Below are positions 37,188 to 51,380 of a stretch of 64,000 nt of DNA, in pieces. Position 1 is the first letter of the stretch. Each line of letters begins with the position of its first letter. The notes below the pieces were generated by a model. That model did not search any database. It was not told the origin of the DNA and was given only the letters and a program-made list of their open reading frames with translations. Origin of the DNA: Apostichopus japonicus (taxonomy: Eukaryota > Echinodermata > Holothuroidea > Aspidochirotida > Stichopodidae); NCBI RefSeq assembly GCF_037975245.1, contig NC_092573.1, forward strand, positions 16,048,265 through 16,112,264. Reading direction: 5' to 3'. The position numbers and the translations under genes are program-made.

Positions 37188-38181
37188 TTAAAGGAATTGT
37201 CTGGTGGAAGATTTTGATACATTGTCCTTGTAGTTATTATTTTTCTTTTTCTAACCATGTAAAAATTGTCCCCATTCGACATATTTTTATTGTAGAAATC
37301 TGGTTTTCAAATTCACCAGTTTCTCACCAAAAGTACCGTTTGTTATGGTGATTGACGTAGTGCTGGCAAATAGGCAAAACAGGCGACTTGAAGTTAGCAC
37401 ACCCATTTCCCCAGCAAATACACTCGCACGTGTACACGCACAGGTGATTGCCTATTATATAAACGTACATATCGCGAACGTTTATAGCCTATACTGTGCC
37501 ATGCCAAGTTGGTTTACTTATAGCGTTGCACATAATACACTCTCACACTCAAACCACAGTTCATAAACTGTTCGAATCGCTGAAATAAAATTCACAGATC
37601 AAATTTACAGTAAAAGGAAACTTGAAAAGTATTCGGAACCCCGAAAGATGAAACTTGGCGGAATGGATGTCGGAGCAGAATGTAGTACCGAGAAGCTTAG
37701 GCTTCGCAGAACTGTCTGATTGTAAACGTTAGAGTAGCCTATATGTGAAAATTCTTCGCGTTGGAGCTGGATAGCGCGATGTATAAACAACGAAGAGTCT
37801 GCTGTTAAAACTTATCTTGTGTTACACAAAGACTACCGATCTACTACATATATGGCGGCTTAAGGAGGTTTTGAAAACTTATCTAATTTTGAAGAAATTT
37901 CACCGAAAATTAAGGAAGAAATTAATCTGTATACAAACGCGGTTTTTGTTGTGATTACTGTAGGTACTGTACAGAGCGTGGGTTATGTCGCAATCTGCAT
38001 TAGCGTAGATGACGTCACGTTCTGTACTGTTCAAATCATATTGGAAATGTCTATCCCTAACGATTGAAAAATTGTTTCTCTGTCAAATGCAACATTAGCG
38101 TTCACATACTTTGACAACATGTTTGGAAAATTACTTATCATTTTTTAAGGTAACTTCTTTGGGCCACCAGACAATCCTTTA
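37188..38181. mobile_element. Non-autonomous DNA-transposon-like element with inverted termini
   Basis: TAAAGGAATTGTCTGGTGG at 37188-37206 is the reverse complement, apart from one extra A, of CCACCAGACAATCCTTTA at 38164-38181. The outermost TA on each side could be a TA target duplication. The 994-bp interior has no credible transposase frame. The class (Tc1/mariner-like or other) is not determined. One inverted pair alone could arise by chance, but 18 of 19 bases at 1-kb spacing is unlikely. Confidence 0.65.
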
Positions 38182-38726
38182 TGTAACCAGATGATACTGT
38201 ATTTGTTCTCAGTTTCTTGAGAGTGTTTCTATGAGTAGCATGCTTGATCTAGATCTGGGATACCTTCCTGTGCCTCCCTTAAATCTCTACTTGAAATGCA
38301 AGATACTTCAGGTGTAACAGCTTCCTGCAGCTTCTACTGGCAATAAAAGACAATAATGGGACTTAATAGATTGAACACACTGCTTCTGCAGTACATTGAC
38401 ACACTGCATGCTGGCTTATATTCATAGATACATGAAGAGGGTGCCTAACTTCATATGGAAAGTATGTTTGTGAAAACAGTCAAAGGCTACTGTAGTTGTT
38501 GCAGCTTCAACTTCCATGCAGTGTTTGTGGCAAAATGTGACTGCAATAATCATTCTAAGTACAAAATTTCTTTTTCTCAAAACTATAGGAGAACTCAAAC
38601 TATGTATCATGAACACACAGTTACATCCTCTCTATTATCTTCCCAGGTGTAGTAAATATATAGTTCACCCATTTTCTCTTTTATAAATGCCAATTTACCT
38701 CACTTCTCAATTTAATATATCTCCAC

Positions 38727-40112
38727 ACACTACTGTCTAGAGCCATCTGGTAATCTTTAACACAACTACTGTACACTCTATTGTATCTAGAGCCATCTGG
38801 TAATATTTAACATTTATGGTCTCCACAAAACTACTGCACTCTTACCACACAACTGCTGCACTCTCATCGTGTGGTATTTAGAGCCATCCGTTAATCTTTA
38901 ATACTTACTATATCCACACAACTATTGCATTCCTGTTGTATGCTATCTAGAGCCATCTGGTAATCTGTAATACTTACTATCTCCACACAACTACTGCACT
39001 CTCATTGTGTGGTGTCTATAGCCATCCAGTAATCTTTAACTTTAACTGTCTCCCCACAACTATCGTATTCCTGTTGTATGCTATCTAGAGCCATCTGGTA
39101 ATCTGTAATACTTACTATCTCCACCCAACTACTGCACTCTCATTGTGTGGTGTCTATAGCCATCCAGTAATCTTTAACATCTAATGTCTTCCCACAACTA
39201 TCATATTCCTGTTTTATGCTATCTAGAGCCATCTGGTAATCTTTAATACTTACTATCTCCACACAACTACTGCACTCTCATTGTGTGGTGTCTAGAGCCA
39301 TCCTCGGTAAATCTTTAACATTTACTGTCTCCCCACAACTATTGTATTCCTGTTTTATGCTATCTAGAGCCATCCGGTAATCTTTAATACTTACTAGATT
39401 CTCCACACAATTACTGCACTCTCATTGTGTGGTGTCTAGAGCCATCCTCGGTAAATCTTTAACATTAACTGTCTCCCCACAACTATCGTATTCCTGTTGT
39501 ATGCTATCTAGAGCCATCCGGTAATCTTTAATACTTACTAGATTCTCCACACAATTACTGCACTCTCATTGTGTGGTGTCTAGAGCCATCCTCGGTAAAT
39601 CTTTAACATTTACTGTCTCCCACAACTATTGTATTCCTGTTTTATGCTATCTAGAGCCATCCGGTAATCTTTAATACTTACTAGATTCTCCACACAATTA
39701 CTGCACTCTCATTGTGTGGTGTCTAGAGCCATCCTCGGTAAATCTTTAACATTAACTGTCTCCCCACAACTATCGTATTCCTGTTGTATGCTATCTAGAG
39801 CCATCCGGTAATCTTTAATACTTACTAGATTCTCCACACAATTACTGCACTCTCATTGTGTGGTGTCTAGAGCCATCCTCGGTAAATCTTTAACATTTAC
39901 TGTCTCCCACAACTATTGTATTCCTGTTTTATGCTATCTAGAGCTACTGTATCCAGTAATCTTTATCATTTACTTCCTCCCTACGACTATTTTACACTCT
40001 CATTGTGTGGTGTCTATGGCCATCCTGTAAATTTTAGCACTTACTATCTCCACACAATTACTGCACTCTCAATGTATGCCGTCTAGAGCTCTCTGGTAAT
40101 CTTTAACACTTA
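38727..40112 (+). repeat. Higher-order minisatellite, monomer about 72 bp, dimer 144 bp
   Basis: The basic monomer contains 'tctagagccatc.ggtaatc' with 'tttaa' and 'cttact' or 'catttact', then 'tctcc' and 'cacaactattgc'. Two monomer types alternate, giving a 144-bp dimer: 'tcctcggtaaatcttt' begins at 39301, 39445, 39589, 39732 and 39876. Alternate dimers differ consistently (catttactgtctcc with cctgttttatg versus cattaactgtctcc with cctgttgtatg), giving a 287-bp tetramer. The left part is older and more diverged. Confidence 0.88.
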
Positions 40113-40674
40113 CCTGTAAATTTATACCTGTGAATTCTCAAGAACTTTCAGTCTACTGTCCTTGTAATCATTCTGCAACTGAAGATGTCCAGAAGAGTCT
40201 TTGCAAAGATTGAACGTCTTAAGATTTGTTAGTTTTTGGGAGTTTGATTTACAACAAATAGATGTCAAAATGACACATAAGAAGTAAAGCTGCAAAACAT
40301 TGTTCTGACAAAAGAAGATTTTGTACATACAGTGATTAACTGATTATAAATTTTGAGTAATGATGAAATCACAAGTTGGTATAATAATATGTCGTTTCGG
40401 AGGATTACTACGTTTTCTCAATTCTGAAATGTCTAACGACTGGTTATAAAGTATTCTCATAGATTACATTTCTTAATTCAAGAAGACACGAAAGCAGCAA
40501 AAAAAAAAAAAAATGGCAAGTTGATTGAAAAAAGTATCGATCTGATAGATTATGTTCCATTTGAGCATCTTTATTATATGATATTTTAAGGACATTAGCA
40601 ACAATTAGTAGTTACTATTGTCACATGAACAGAAGCAGCTAACTTTGTTTAATGACTTCCCTCTCTTTTTTCAG

Positions 40675-40983
40675 GTCACGATCGCTTTGAAGATGCTCAC
40701 CTCGCTGTGTGTGCCATACAGCCCAGTTTATCGGATGTACGAATTCTTGCAAAGTCTAATTTTATCTTCCGCCCGGACTCAACTTTCTATCTTGCCCAGT
40801 TTTTGGCTAGCAGTGTGTGGGATCCTGACTCGTTAGATAACCCGCTAGCAATTAAATCAGAGCACTTTGATTTACAGGCCGAGGATAGATCCACCCTTGA
40901 CAGCCGCTTGACTGCAGCATTTCAGCATTTGGAGTTTCCTCCGTCTTGGAACTTGGTTGTGGATTCAGGGAGGCTTGATGAAA
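40675..40983 (+). CDS. akap13/arhgef28-like: Exon d, rest of the N-terminal module, codons 87-190
   Basis: The acceptor 'ctcttttttcag' precedes 40675 and the donor GTAAGT starts at 40984. The 309-nt exon enters and leaves in phase 1. It begins GHDRFEDAHLAVCAI, like the 'VPGH...V-VC' step of ARHGEF28, and goes through a helix-forming region (FYLAQFLASSVW) to LDSRLTAAFQHLEFPPSWNLV, which corresponds to the family's 'LDEEL...LTHLELP-EW' motif. It is separated from exon c by a 20.6-kb intron rich in mobile elements. The symmetrical 1-1 phase means it could be skipped without a frameshift, though that would remove half the module. Confidence 0.88.
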
Positions 40984-43900
40984 GTAAGTAAACTACCCAT
41001 AAAATAGTGGGAAATTGACATTTGTATTTTATAAGTGGTCATTAAACCGGAGAACCTGTAAGCTTTTGAATGCCGTACTTATTTTCTGTGAGGAGGTACA
41101 TGCGTGTCTGTATATAAGGTAAAGACTTGTCATGGTAAGTTGCTTATTGTTCTCTGATTGTTCCTAATTATTCTTCACAATCCAACATGTGAATGAGGCT
41201 GCATGGTAAATCGGTATTGTAACTAAAACAGGTTTTTGAAACCGCAGTTTTAACCAGTTGCATACATTCATAAAAACCGTAAAACCGAAGAAAATTTATC
41301 ATGAAAAAGTATGCGTAAAATGGGTAAGAACGGCATGCAAAATTTAAACATTGTGAAATTTGTACAAGTGCATAAAGAAGTAATTGATTAACAGGCTAGA
41401 CGCTATAGATAACACACGCATTTTTATACAAGAAGAAGAAAAAACCAGCAGTATGTGTTGACCCATTAAGGTAATATTTTAAAGTTCGTTCAATCTTCCT
41501 AGATGACAATTTTTCTCTATTTGGACAGTCAAATTTTCCCTTTGTGGTCGTCCGATGGACAAATACATTTCATAAGATTCACACAAAAATAGCAAATAAT
41601 TCCAAAATATATCATCACTATGTATTATCATCACAAAGTATTTCAGCAAAGGCGCTAATTTGAGCGGTAATAACTCATTTAAGTTGTACATGCATGTAAA
41701 TACATCAAGAATTGCAGACAGTCACAGAGATTTGTTTCCAAATAGTCTGCAGATATTTTCCAATGATTTGATAAGCTGATAGTCCATAACAAGCTGTCTG
41801 TAAATATTTAAGCATACTCAAAATCCTTTTGTGGAAAATTTGATCACTGCTATGTTAATTTTACTGTGTAATCAACTGATCAGCGTATCCTATGGGTTAA
41901 TGTGCAAAATTCATAAAGTTAGGGTATTTTGTCAAATTTTCATCACAAAACATGGAAATGATATTGTGGCCATTATGTTTTCTCAAGAACTTGGATTGAA
42001 CAATAATTGTAGGTGGGGGAGAGGGAACAGGGATAATAGAAAGATGTGTGTGATTCATAATCTACTGCAATCAAGTGAAACTTAAGAATTTTTTTTATGT
42101 TACACATGTAAAATCGGAAAACGACAAGCCCCTGCCTTCTCTGAAATATTTATGAATGAATTATTTAAGTCGATTATGGCCGAATGATAGTCAGTTTCAC
42201 ACATAAAACAGTATGTCATAAGTTTTAAAAGATAATGTTCAAACAATTCTTTAACAGAAAGGGTAAGAGTAAAAGGTGGATTTCTTTTTGTAGTCTACAA
42301 TTTGTTTGTCAAAACGTGTCTCAGTGAGTTCCGCATACCGCACTCGATAAACTTTGTACATATTGCGTATGCATCTATCAAACTTTTTCACACAGTTAAT
42401 TCCCATTGAGATTGTTTGTTGTAGACATACTTTGTCACAAATTGACCATGCTCAAGTTCAAAGCTACTTCTGCAGTATTTTACCTGTTTTTAACATAATG
42501 CTAACATTGCTACATAGAGTATACTTGTGTTGGGGGTATGTAGGCTGTCAACTGGTGCATCATGAACCGCTCCCTGAAGTTCGGTTTAAATTTCTTTAAA
42601 AAAACAGGACACATGCGTTTTCTTCTTAGTATTATTAGCACCTTCCTCTAAAATATAAAAACATACTGCTGCAAATACAATCTAGTGTCATTCCCAAATG
42701 AGTGAGCCTTTGGGGATTGGAAGAACATCGGACAACTCTTTCATTGCTGCATTGATTTTGCATAAATTACCAAGCCTCCAAAAGTAATACTAGTATGCAT
42801 CTTTTAAAATAAGTACACCTCATATTAAATTTTGAATCAAGTGTTAAAACTTGACTGGCTTCTATAGCATTGTTTAAGATTTTAAAGAATCTGTTGGTAA
42901 TGTATGGCCTTGAGCTTACCTCAAAGTGGATCTGATCTTGCAACTAGCAAACACCCTGAACATTCCAAGTTTTGTTGTCGGAACAAAGCAAGTTTTCATC
43001 TGGAAAAAGAATTAAGCACCCTACATCAGTAAAATCTCTACTGATAGGCCTTATATTCTCTTCACAGCTCAGTTTGATACCTTTTTTTACTCGTTTTGTA
43101 TAAAGTTGAGCAAATCATTAAATGCATTCTTGTGTATTTGTACATTTAACTGTGTTTGTAAACGGATGAACAGATATTTCCATGACTGTGTAGTGTTTAC
43201 ACTGGGCAGTGAAGCTGTGCGAGACAGACGAAGGAATCCAACTCAATTTAGAAAGGTTTGCCAAATAATGTATTTCTTTTGAAATGCATACAGGTTTTGT
43301 TATATTTCATTGCGATGCCATTGTAGCTTTTTGCAGACGGATGTTTTAGTTATAATACAGAGCAGAAAGCTGCACTGCTCTTTAGTGGAATGCACTCATG
43401 TACAGGTAACATTGTTTTGGGAAGTTGTGCAATTAAACCAGGCTGTAGTTGCCATAGTTTGAATTACATTCAGTCCAGAATACAATTAATATTTTTTGTT
43501 ATGTCAACTACACATTTGATATGTTTTAGACTTCCTAGTCAATACTTGTTATGTGTCATGGTTGCAGAGTGTTCACATGACAATCATTGTTGCTGTGAAC
43601 GTAAATGTCTCATGAAAATCTACTTTTCATGACACTTTGAGAGGGCCCCATGAGCAATTGAAACTTGGCACCTCAACTCAAATGTCATAGGTCTGCTGTC
43701 TAAATACGTTGAAGTTACAAATAATGGATTACCCTGTCTCACATACCTGCCGTGATAGCAAGAATATTGATCGCTAGCCACCCCCATCTGTCTACAAGAA
43801 CAATAGATCACCATTCCTCTGTACAAACAGTTATAGAGGATTATATCATCAGGTCTATTGTTGGATGTTATCCTTAATTTTACAACCTTTGGTGGAGGCA

Positions 43901-46900
43901 TTGTTCACATCTTTGTTGGACTGAAACAGACCCTCAGTACGCCTGCATATCTTCTACGATAGATATATGCAGAGGTCTTGTCATTTTGTTGCAGTAGTGG
44001 TAAACTGATATAAGTAGATCGATCAGTCAGTCCTAAGGTGTACAGGAGTAGAAGGGGCAGGTGAAGTATGTGACATACATTCAGCTGAATTAGTTATGTT
44101 CCTATTCTAAACTCCCTTTCTACAAAGAGTTGACTGCATGTGCTAGAAAGTTGCTGAACACTTTAAATGTTGCATGTAGGTAGTCCCTTTACACAAACAC
44201 AACCTGTATGTTGAAAAAGGAGTATTTTGGATAACATTGTTAATTCAAAGAAATCACTCTGGAATCTTTGTCAGACTGGATGTTTAATAAAACATATAAA
44301 AAAACTATTCACACTTTCCATCTTAGAACTACGATCTCAAGACTAAATGAATTGACTTTTTGGCATTGAGATATCATACAAATAATGTAGAGCCACCAAC
44401 AGTAGGAAGGACCAAATATTCCTTACATTTGTATGTTGATCTGTTCAGGTTTGGTCATAATGGTGAGCTGTAAAACCTAGATTTGATCTTGCAGTGATCA
44501 TTAAAATGGTACCCAGACATCTTACAATTTCTTTACTGTGAAAAATTCCTGGCTCCTTTGGACTAAGTAACTTTGAGTTTGCAGTTCAAAGTTATATCCG
44601 TATGATATCCCCTTGCTAGCTCACTGGAGCCATGAAGCAATGGACAGGTACTCATCTTGTATAATTTGAAATGCAGTGTACCTCAAGTTTTGTCTATCAA
44701 ATCAAATAGGTGCAGATAGAAGACAGCTGATGGAAGTTATCCTTGGAAGTAGCTTTTTGGTTGCTAATCCTCTGCAACTATTCCAAACCCACTGAGTATA
44801 ATTCAAAGTAACTGCAAATGATCAAGTAAATGGATTGTCAGGGAAACATTTATCTGTGTATCAGTCTTTCCTTTCAGTTCCAGACTTTTAGAGGACTCTT
44901 ATACCTATGTATTAAATTCCATACAAATACTCATTATGAAACCCCAAATATTATGATACATTAGCTGATATAAACATGGTTTGTCATGTTAATGAAATGT
45001 ACTAAGTATGAAGTTAATTTAGGATTGTCACAAATTTGATGACATCATTACAAATCTGCCCTATTTTTAACGATATTGGCATGTTCTCTCTATTTACAAG
45101 AGCTGAGTGACTAAGCCTCTGTTTGAAGAATGTTTATGAATGAGCTGCTAGAAATAATTCTATGGACTGAAAACACACAATGTTGTGTAGGGCTGCTAAG
45201 GCTTGACAGGAGAGCAACTACAAAATGGGATTATAAAAAGGAAGAATGAATAATATCTGGCAGGCTTTCATGCAAGTTACACATGATCTCCCTAGATGTG
45301 TTTCTCTCCTCCAGTAAAGTACATCACTGAAATTCCAGTCCCAGTGGGAACCTTCCGGAATTATGGAAGCGCTGCTATCGTCATGTCTGGGGCAAAGCAT
45401 GGCCCATCAGCTCTGTGACTTGTTGTTGATTAATGACTTGTACAAAATACAAATGTAGTCACAGATCCATGTTTTCACTTTAGCTAAAATAGTTGTTAGT
45501 TTATTACTGACTTGATTGATCAGTCATTTTGCCTTGAGCTACAAGCTGCTTTTGATGTCAGTATTTCACTTCTTGTCAGGACCAGTTTTAGGTTTATAGC
45601 TTCGTTACATATGCAGTCATTTCTGTGAACCAGATGTCCTGTGCTTAATCTATCCACAGCTACATAATTACCAACATGTTGTTGTATTATCACAAGTTAG
45701 TCAAACATTAGACATGCTCAATTCATTCCACATTATTTGGGATCTTATGAGTTTCTGAAAATATTCCAGTTACTACAAGTTTTACTAAATTATGAACCTG
45801 TTTACACATTCTATTTCCCCCAAACATGGCTGCTGTCAGCCTACAATTATCTACTTATTGGCTTATTACTTTCTATTCACACACATGGCCACTGTTGGCT
45901 GTCTGGTCTCTACCTGTGGGCACAATGTGTCTAACTTCCTACACTATCTACACTTGTATTATTATCAAGCATTTCATATGCTGTCTGTTGTTTCTAACCA
46001 TATCACCTCAATGTACCAAGTGGAAAAAAAATTGGATTAAACAAGTTGGTTACTTCATACCCAGGAGATTTCAATGATTCTTATTGTTTCCACTTAAAAG
46101 TTAATTTTTACATATATTTACATGGTGTTCTATCAGCCATATGGCATGTTTCATGAAGTGTTGAATACTCTGATTTTTCCTGTGAAATATTTAGAACGTT
46201 TAAGTATCACATGAATCCTTGTAGCAGTTGAAAATGTAAGGTTATGATGAACTGTCATTTCACAGAAAGCATCAGCCATCATTTTTACACTTCCATTTTT
46301 TTTTAATTTGTTATTTTTAAATGGAAAACGTTGATATAAGGCTTGTAATTTAAGTTCATTGGTATGTGCCACAACTAACATCCACTGTTTAGATTGGTGT
46401 GCATAATATATTAAGTGAAGCAGAAACTTTTGATGGCCTTAGTATTAACTGAGCTCTCTTGACCTGGGTTAGCCCGAGGCTTGACTTACTAATGAAACCA
46501 ATGTTTGAGTTGGTGGTACCCTGGATGTGGCCAAGTAATTGTGAATTTTTCAAAGATCAAGGATATGCCTTATATTATATCACATCATAACCATGAGTGG
46601 TTTTGTATTGATTCGAGTGGCAGAGTCCTTGAGTCCTAAAAAGGCAAGGGGCAACCGATATGCCTTGCATAGTATTATTGAAACACAAAAACATAAAGAT
46701 TTGTTGTGGCTCATATTAGCAATACTAGGTAGCTTGATAAATTAACATCTGCCTGTCTTCTCTCTGACTAGAGTTGACAAGATGCATCTTTTCCTCTAAA
46801 TTCTTACAAAACTTCACAAAAGTTTGACCCAGTCATATTTTTGTTGTTGTGGTGCTCTATGAATCATACAGAAATTTAAGTTCAAAGTAATTAAGAGGTT

Positions 46901-49865
46901 CATAGATTTCATTGTTGAGGTAAAGGATACGATTGCGATTCCACAATAGTAAATAGATATTCATCAAAGTTGGCTATAATTGCTGTTTGCTTAGGACTTT
47001 TAGGAATTTGAGGTCAAGTGTCAAGTTAGAATCATATTGTCACACTTGATAACCATCAACTGTTTGCAGTTTGTCATTTGTTGTCAGAGTCAGAGTTCAT
47101 CTAGTGTTCCTGTGGGTTTAAAGGTTGAAAATGCATACATTAACTTACTTCTGACTGACTTCAATTGGGTAAACTCCTAAACATTATAATAGTGATTGTT
47201 GAAAACTGGCTGAAAGGTAATTAATATTACTCCTAGAATTTAATATAATGCTGTAAATTATGTTGAAACTTCAATGATCATTTCACTCCAATTCTCAAAA
47301 CATCTGTTCTGCTGGAAGACAATTACTGGTTAATCTTCAATGTGAGGGAATCATTTGGGGACTCCCCAGAAAGTACTTTTCAAAAACAAGTTTCACATTC
47401 AATGTGTAGCCAATACTGATGGCTTTCATTTGTATTGCAGATCCAAAGTTGAAAATAACATTTAGGATTGCCGAGTACAATAATACAGTTTATTGGTGGG
47501 CTGAATTTGATTTCTGTTAGCATTGTTATGGAGCGTAGAGAAAGTAAAGGTAAAGGCAGTTGGAGAAACACCCAGGTATAAAGGATGGCGGGGGGGGGGG
47601 GGTGGGGGTAGGAGAACTTGTGGAGGCACCTGTTGTTGACAGCTTTTCAGGGCCAATAGGCATAAATTTCACATTTTTTAGCACACAGTGTAAAAAGGCA
47701 ATTGTAGGTATGCAGCAATCATCTTGTCAAAGTTCTACTAGCTCTATGCAAGGAGTGTGAAATCCTGCTCTGATATTGTTAATTATAACTATACCTAGTT
47801 AAAGAGAGGCAAACCTATATATTATGCTGGAAGAATTATCCAGGTTGTCTGTTCCATATTGGTTGGTAGCAACTAAGAGTACTGGTCTGGTCATGTCTGG
47901 TGCTACCAACCATGGCATTGGCTATAACTCTATTCTGTACCATTACTGCACTACTTACTATATTAAAGTGGTACTGTAGGGTTTCCCAGCATTCCTCTAG
48001 CTGATGCACTTTACATGAGATGACAAACAAGCTAGTCCTATGGTTATTCATAAAACACATTTTGCCACTGTGTTAACCATATTTCTAAATGCCTAAGTGA
48101 CACTCCGCAGTGTCACATTCAACAAAAAGAAGTGTAGGTGGCATTAGGCCTATTTAATATCATACATGGCTATGTTGTTATACCATACTGATTGGTAACT
48201 ATTTTAGTTCCATGAAGAGGCTTTTGATGTAAACTTTAAAGTTCAGCTTATTTCAACAAAAGTATGCCCACAAATTGTTTTTCCATTGTTTTTTGAGGTA
48301 TCCCATTAATTTGACTTTACCATTGCATTGTTGCAAGCATAGTTGGGTTCATGATGACTCATTTGGATAACAAGGCTTGAACAAAAGTCTGACTTACAAA
48401 AGAACTGGTGTAATTTATATGGTTACTATTTTTCCAAATTGTAATTTATGTGATGTGTTGTCTAGAAATAGCTGCTGTAGGCACGAAGGAAAACAAAACG
48501 CAAAATGTATAGAAACAAGATAAACTTGTTTGGTGACTCTGTGAGTCATGCAATTACAAGAATTTCTGGTATCCAACAATCTCTTTTTCACTAAACGCTT
48601 TTCTGGGACACCAGTAGCTTGAAATGTTGTGCGAAAATTAAGAAAAGGCCAAGTGTGAAATTGAAGTGATTTTTTACAGTCTCTTGCTCAGTGTCTGAAG
48701 GTACAGGGGTTTGAATTGTTTTTGTGACATTCTTGAAAGTAATATTCCCTCTGAGATGGTTTCAGATCGCTGTTCTGTGAAGTCAAGGATCTCCTACTCG
48801 AAATAGAATGATAGGCGACAGTTACATTCAAGGCGCATTGATCTGGATGTAAAAAAAAGCTGTTCTAAATTATAAACTATGTTAAGAAGCTAAGCTTTTA
48901 CGATCATGTACAGTAGTGTAGTACGTTATTTGTTAAGAGCTAAGTCTTATTCTAACCTTTACTTTAAGTGCTTTCATAAATCCATTGGAGATATATATCT
49001 ACTGTTAACAGTTCATGCTGGCTTTTCTTTTTTGGCTCTATTTGCAAACATTGCAAATTTCTTTATTTGTTATGAAACCTGCAGGTGACTCAGAACAAAT
49101 TTCTCACAAAATCCCCAAATTTTGCTGTAAAAGCAAACAGATTTGGCTTCTTACAATAGTGTTGTTTAACTGTTATAAAGCAGTCAGGCATTTGTCTGAC
49201 TCATGCAATTAACCCTGCCAACTTACTTCTTACACTTCACATGGATTTGTTCAAGGGATTGCTTGCTGAACGCTTCCATTCTTCTGAGTTCAACATACAT
49301 AATACTATTGTCACACACAGTCCTGTCTAGATTAGCTTGAATTGCAGAACCATGGGAAGGTTTGACCGGTAAATAAAAGATTAGTCAGAGGGGTACCTCG
49401 ATGGTCATTATTCTGTGGTGATTTTGGTTTTCACTGTTGTAGCCATATCTAGTGGATTGGACTCTTTCATGTTATGGATTTTTCTGGATTTTTCTGGATA
49501 GTTCTTTCAATGTTGTATTGTTGATTGTATTTGATGTAATACCTGTGGTGAGTGAGATGGGAAGGAACTGTATCTCCCTTAATGTTCATCATGTAACTTT
49601 GTAATGTTTTCAATTTTAAGAATTGAATCTCTGTCAAACAGAAGTATTAACAAACCTTTTTGGAAATTATGGGATAATCATATTTTGAGCTATTAAATTC
49701 ATATGTTGTGAAAGTTTAACCGGTGTTCAGTATTTTGTACATGTATAGTCCAAATTTGGTCCTCACATGACAAAGAGTATCACTGCAATATAGGCTTTTG
49801 TTTATTAATTCAGTAAATTGAATCTTTTTCTTTCATTAGCACTATAGTTTGTGATATACTAAGCC

Positions 49866-50165
49866 CCTCCACAGTTCAGTGTTACATCCCTTAAAGGTTC
49901 AGTGTTAAGCCCTTGAAATGTTCAGTGTCACATCCCTCAACGGTTCAGTGTTACATCCCTCAACTGTTCAGTTTTACATCTCTCAACGGTTCAGTTTTAC
50001 ATCCCTCAACTGTTGAGTGTTGCATCTCTCAACTGTTGAGTCTTACATCTCTCAACTGTTGAGTGTTACATCTCTCAACGGTTCAGAGTACATCCCTCAA
50101 TGGTTCAATGTGAACTGTGGGTGTTGTCCTATGTGTGTTGTCATATGTGTGTTGTCATATGTGTA
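49866..50165 (+). repeat. 23-bp minisatellite (about 10 copies) followed by a 17-bp triplet
   Basis: The unit is 'ggttcagtgttacatccctc' plus 'aac', with 'gttgagtgtt' variants in the right half. Immediately after, 'gtgttgtcatatgt' repeats three times (about 50119-50163). Confidence 0.85.
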
Positions 50166-51089
50166 ATCATCTTTGTACAGTTTTCTATGTGATGAGCCAC
50201 CTGTTTACTAAGCACACATACTGTCCTTCCCTCACCCTCAAGAACGCACAATTCTTTGGGTTTAGTCCAATTGATGTGGAATGCAATAATTCTGTGACAC
50301 ATTGTACTCCTTCCTTCATTCCTTCTCTGGCACAGATCTATGATACTCTGGAATTGTTTCATGAACTTTTAGTCTTTCTCCCTTCCTTCCTCTACCCCCC
50401 CCCCTTCCATCATAAAAACAAATTAAATTGAAGAATCTTGCACATTTATACATATAGTTGAATTGTTCCTGACACCGTTAACATTTGAATATTGTCCATT
50501 TCCCTACAGCAAATTTGATCCCCTGCTAGCTCTTTCACCCCCTCTCATGCTCTCACACATATTCTTTTCCACACCAATGTCAAGTGTAACTATTATTACT
50601 ATATATTTATGGAAAGGAAAATTAGAGGTCTCATGATGCTGATTTAATGGTACAATTCACAAACTGGTCCAACCCAATAACATATGAAGAACAAAGCCTC
50701 TAATCATTGTCCATTAGGCAGCTTGTATATGAAAAGTGGGGCCTGCATTTGTGAAGCTACTGTATTGTGTGGTACATCACCAGTGGTCTAAATTGTGTTT
50801 GATTAGATGTAAATTTGAATGTACATAGCGATGGTGTACCTGATACTTTTGTAATGCACTGGGAATTTATGGTATGCTGTGTAATAACTTTGTAAATAGT
50901 ATTGAGATGACACTCAGATGTTCATATTTCAGGTCCATGGTGCCAGGGAAGACCATTTGTTCATTTTTTATTCCCTTTGGGGTAGGCCATGATTGTGTAT
51001 GATGTGTGTATGATGCCCCTTATAAATACCATGTTTGGGAAAATGAGAGGTTAAAGATGTATTTTAGGGGGTAAAAGAACTTTTATTGG

Positions 51090-51380
51090 TTGTGTAATCA
51101 AAGGCTCAATTGTGGTGAAAAGTCCAAGTCTGAAATCCTTTGTAAACACTATAAATCCAAAACTACAGCGTATATAAATGTTTTTCGATGTGGAGGTCAT
51201 GAAGAGGTCTGTGGAAGGCAACTTTTGTATATAGATCCACCATGTTGGTTTTTGTGGAGGTCAAATTAGGTTTTTGATGGACAGATCATTTTTTGGTCAA
51301 AAGAGGTTAATAAAGTCTGAGACCGTCAACATGATAAACTCAGGAAGGCTTGTATGGACTTCACACATGAAATGTAGTTC
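51090..51380 (+). repeat. AGGTCA repeat family, diverged fragment
   Basis: Recognisable steps are 'aagtctgaaa' with 'ctttgtaaacac', 'tgtggaggtcatgaagaggtc', 'gtggaggtcaaattagg' and 'atggacttcacacatg'. The half-sites are present but the spacing is disturbed. Neither the head nor the 3' section of the family is present. Confidence 0.5.

Larger units (their letters stand above)
20082..40674 (+). other. akap13/arhgef28-like: Intron 3 (20.6 kb)
   Basis: This is the largest intron of the gene. It contains a 34-bp minisatellite, the DIRS-like element, a member of the AGGTCA family and a SINE at 29.2-30.1 kb, an inverted-terminus element at 37.19-38.18 kb and a higher-order minisatellite at 38.73-40.11 kb. 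The stretch 30.1-37.1 kb is AT-rich with nothing I recognise apart from a weak DIRS-terminus-like fragment near 35520. Confidence 0.7.

Noticed and set aside
38727-40112. CRISPR-like array
   Set aside because: Units are contiguous tandem monomers without unique spacers; it is a minisatellite in a eukaryotic intron.
48097-48116. Perfect hairpin GTGACACTCCGCAGTGTCAC
   Set aside because: An 8-bp stem alone, without terminator, regulatory or transposon context in a eukaryotic intron, is not evidence of function.
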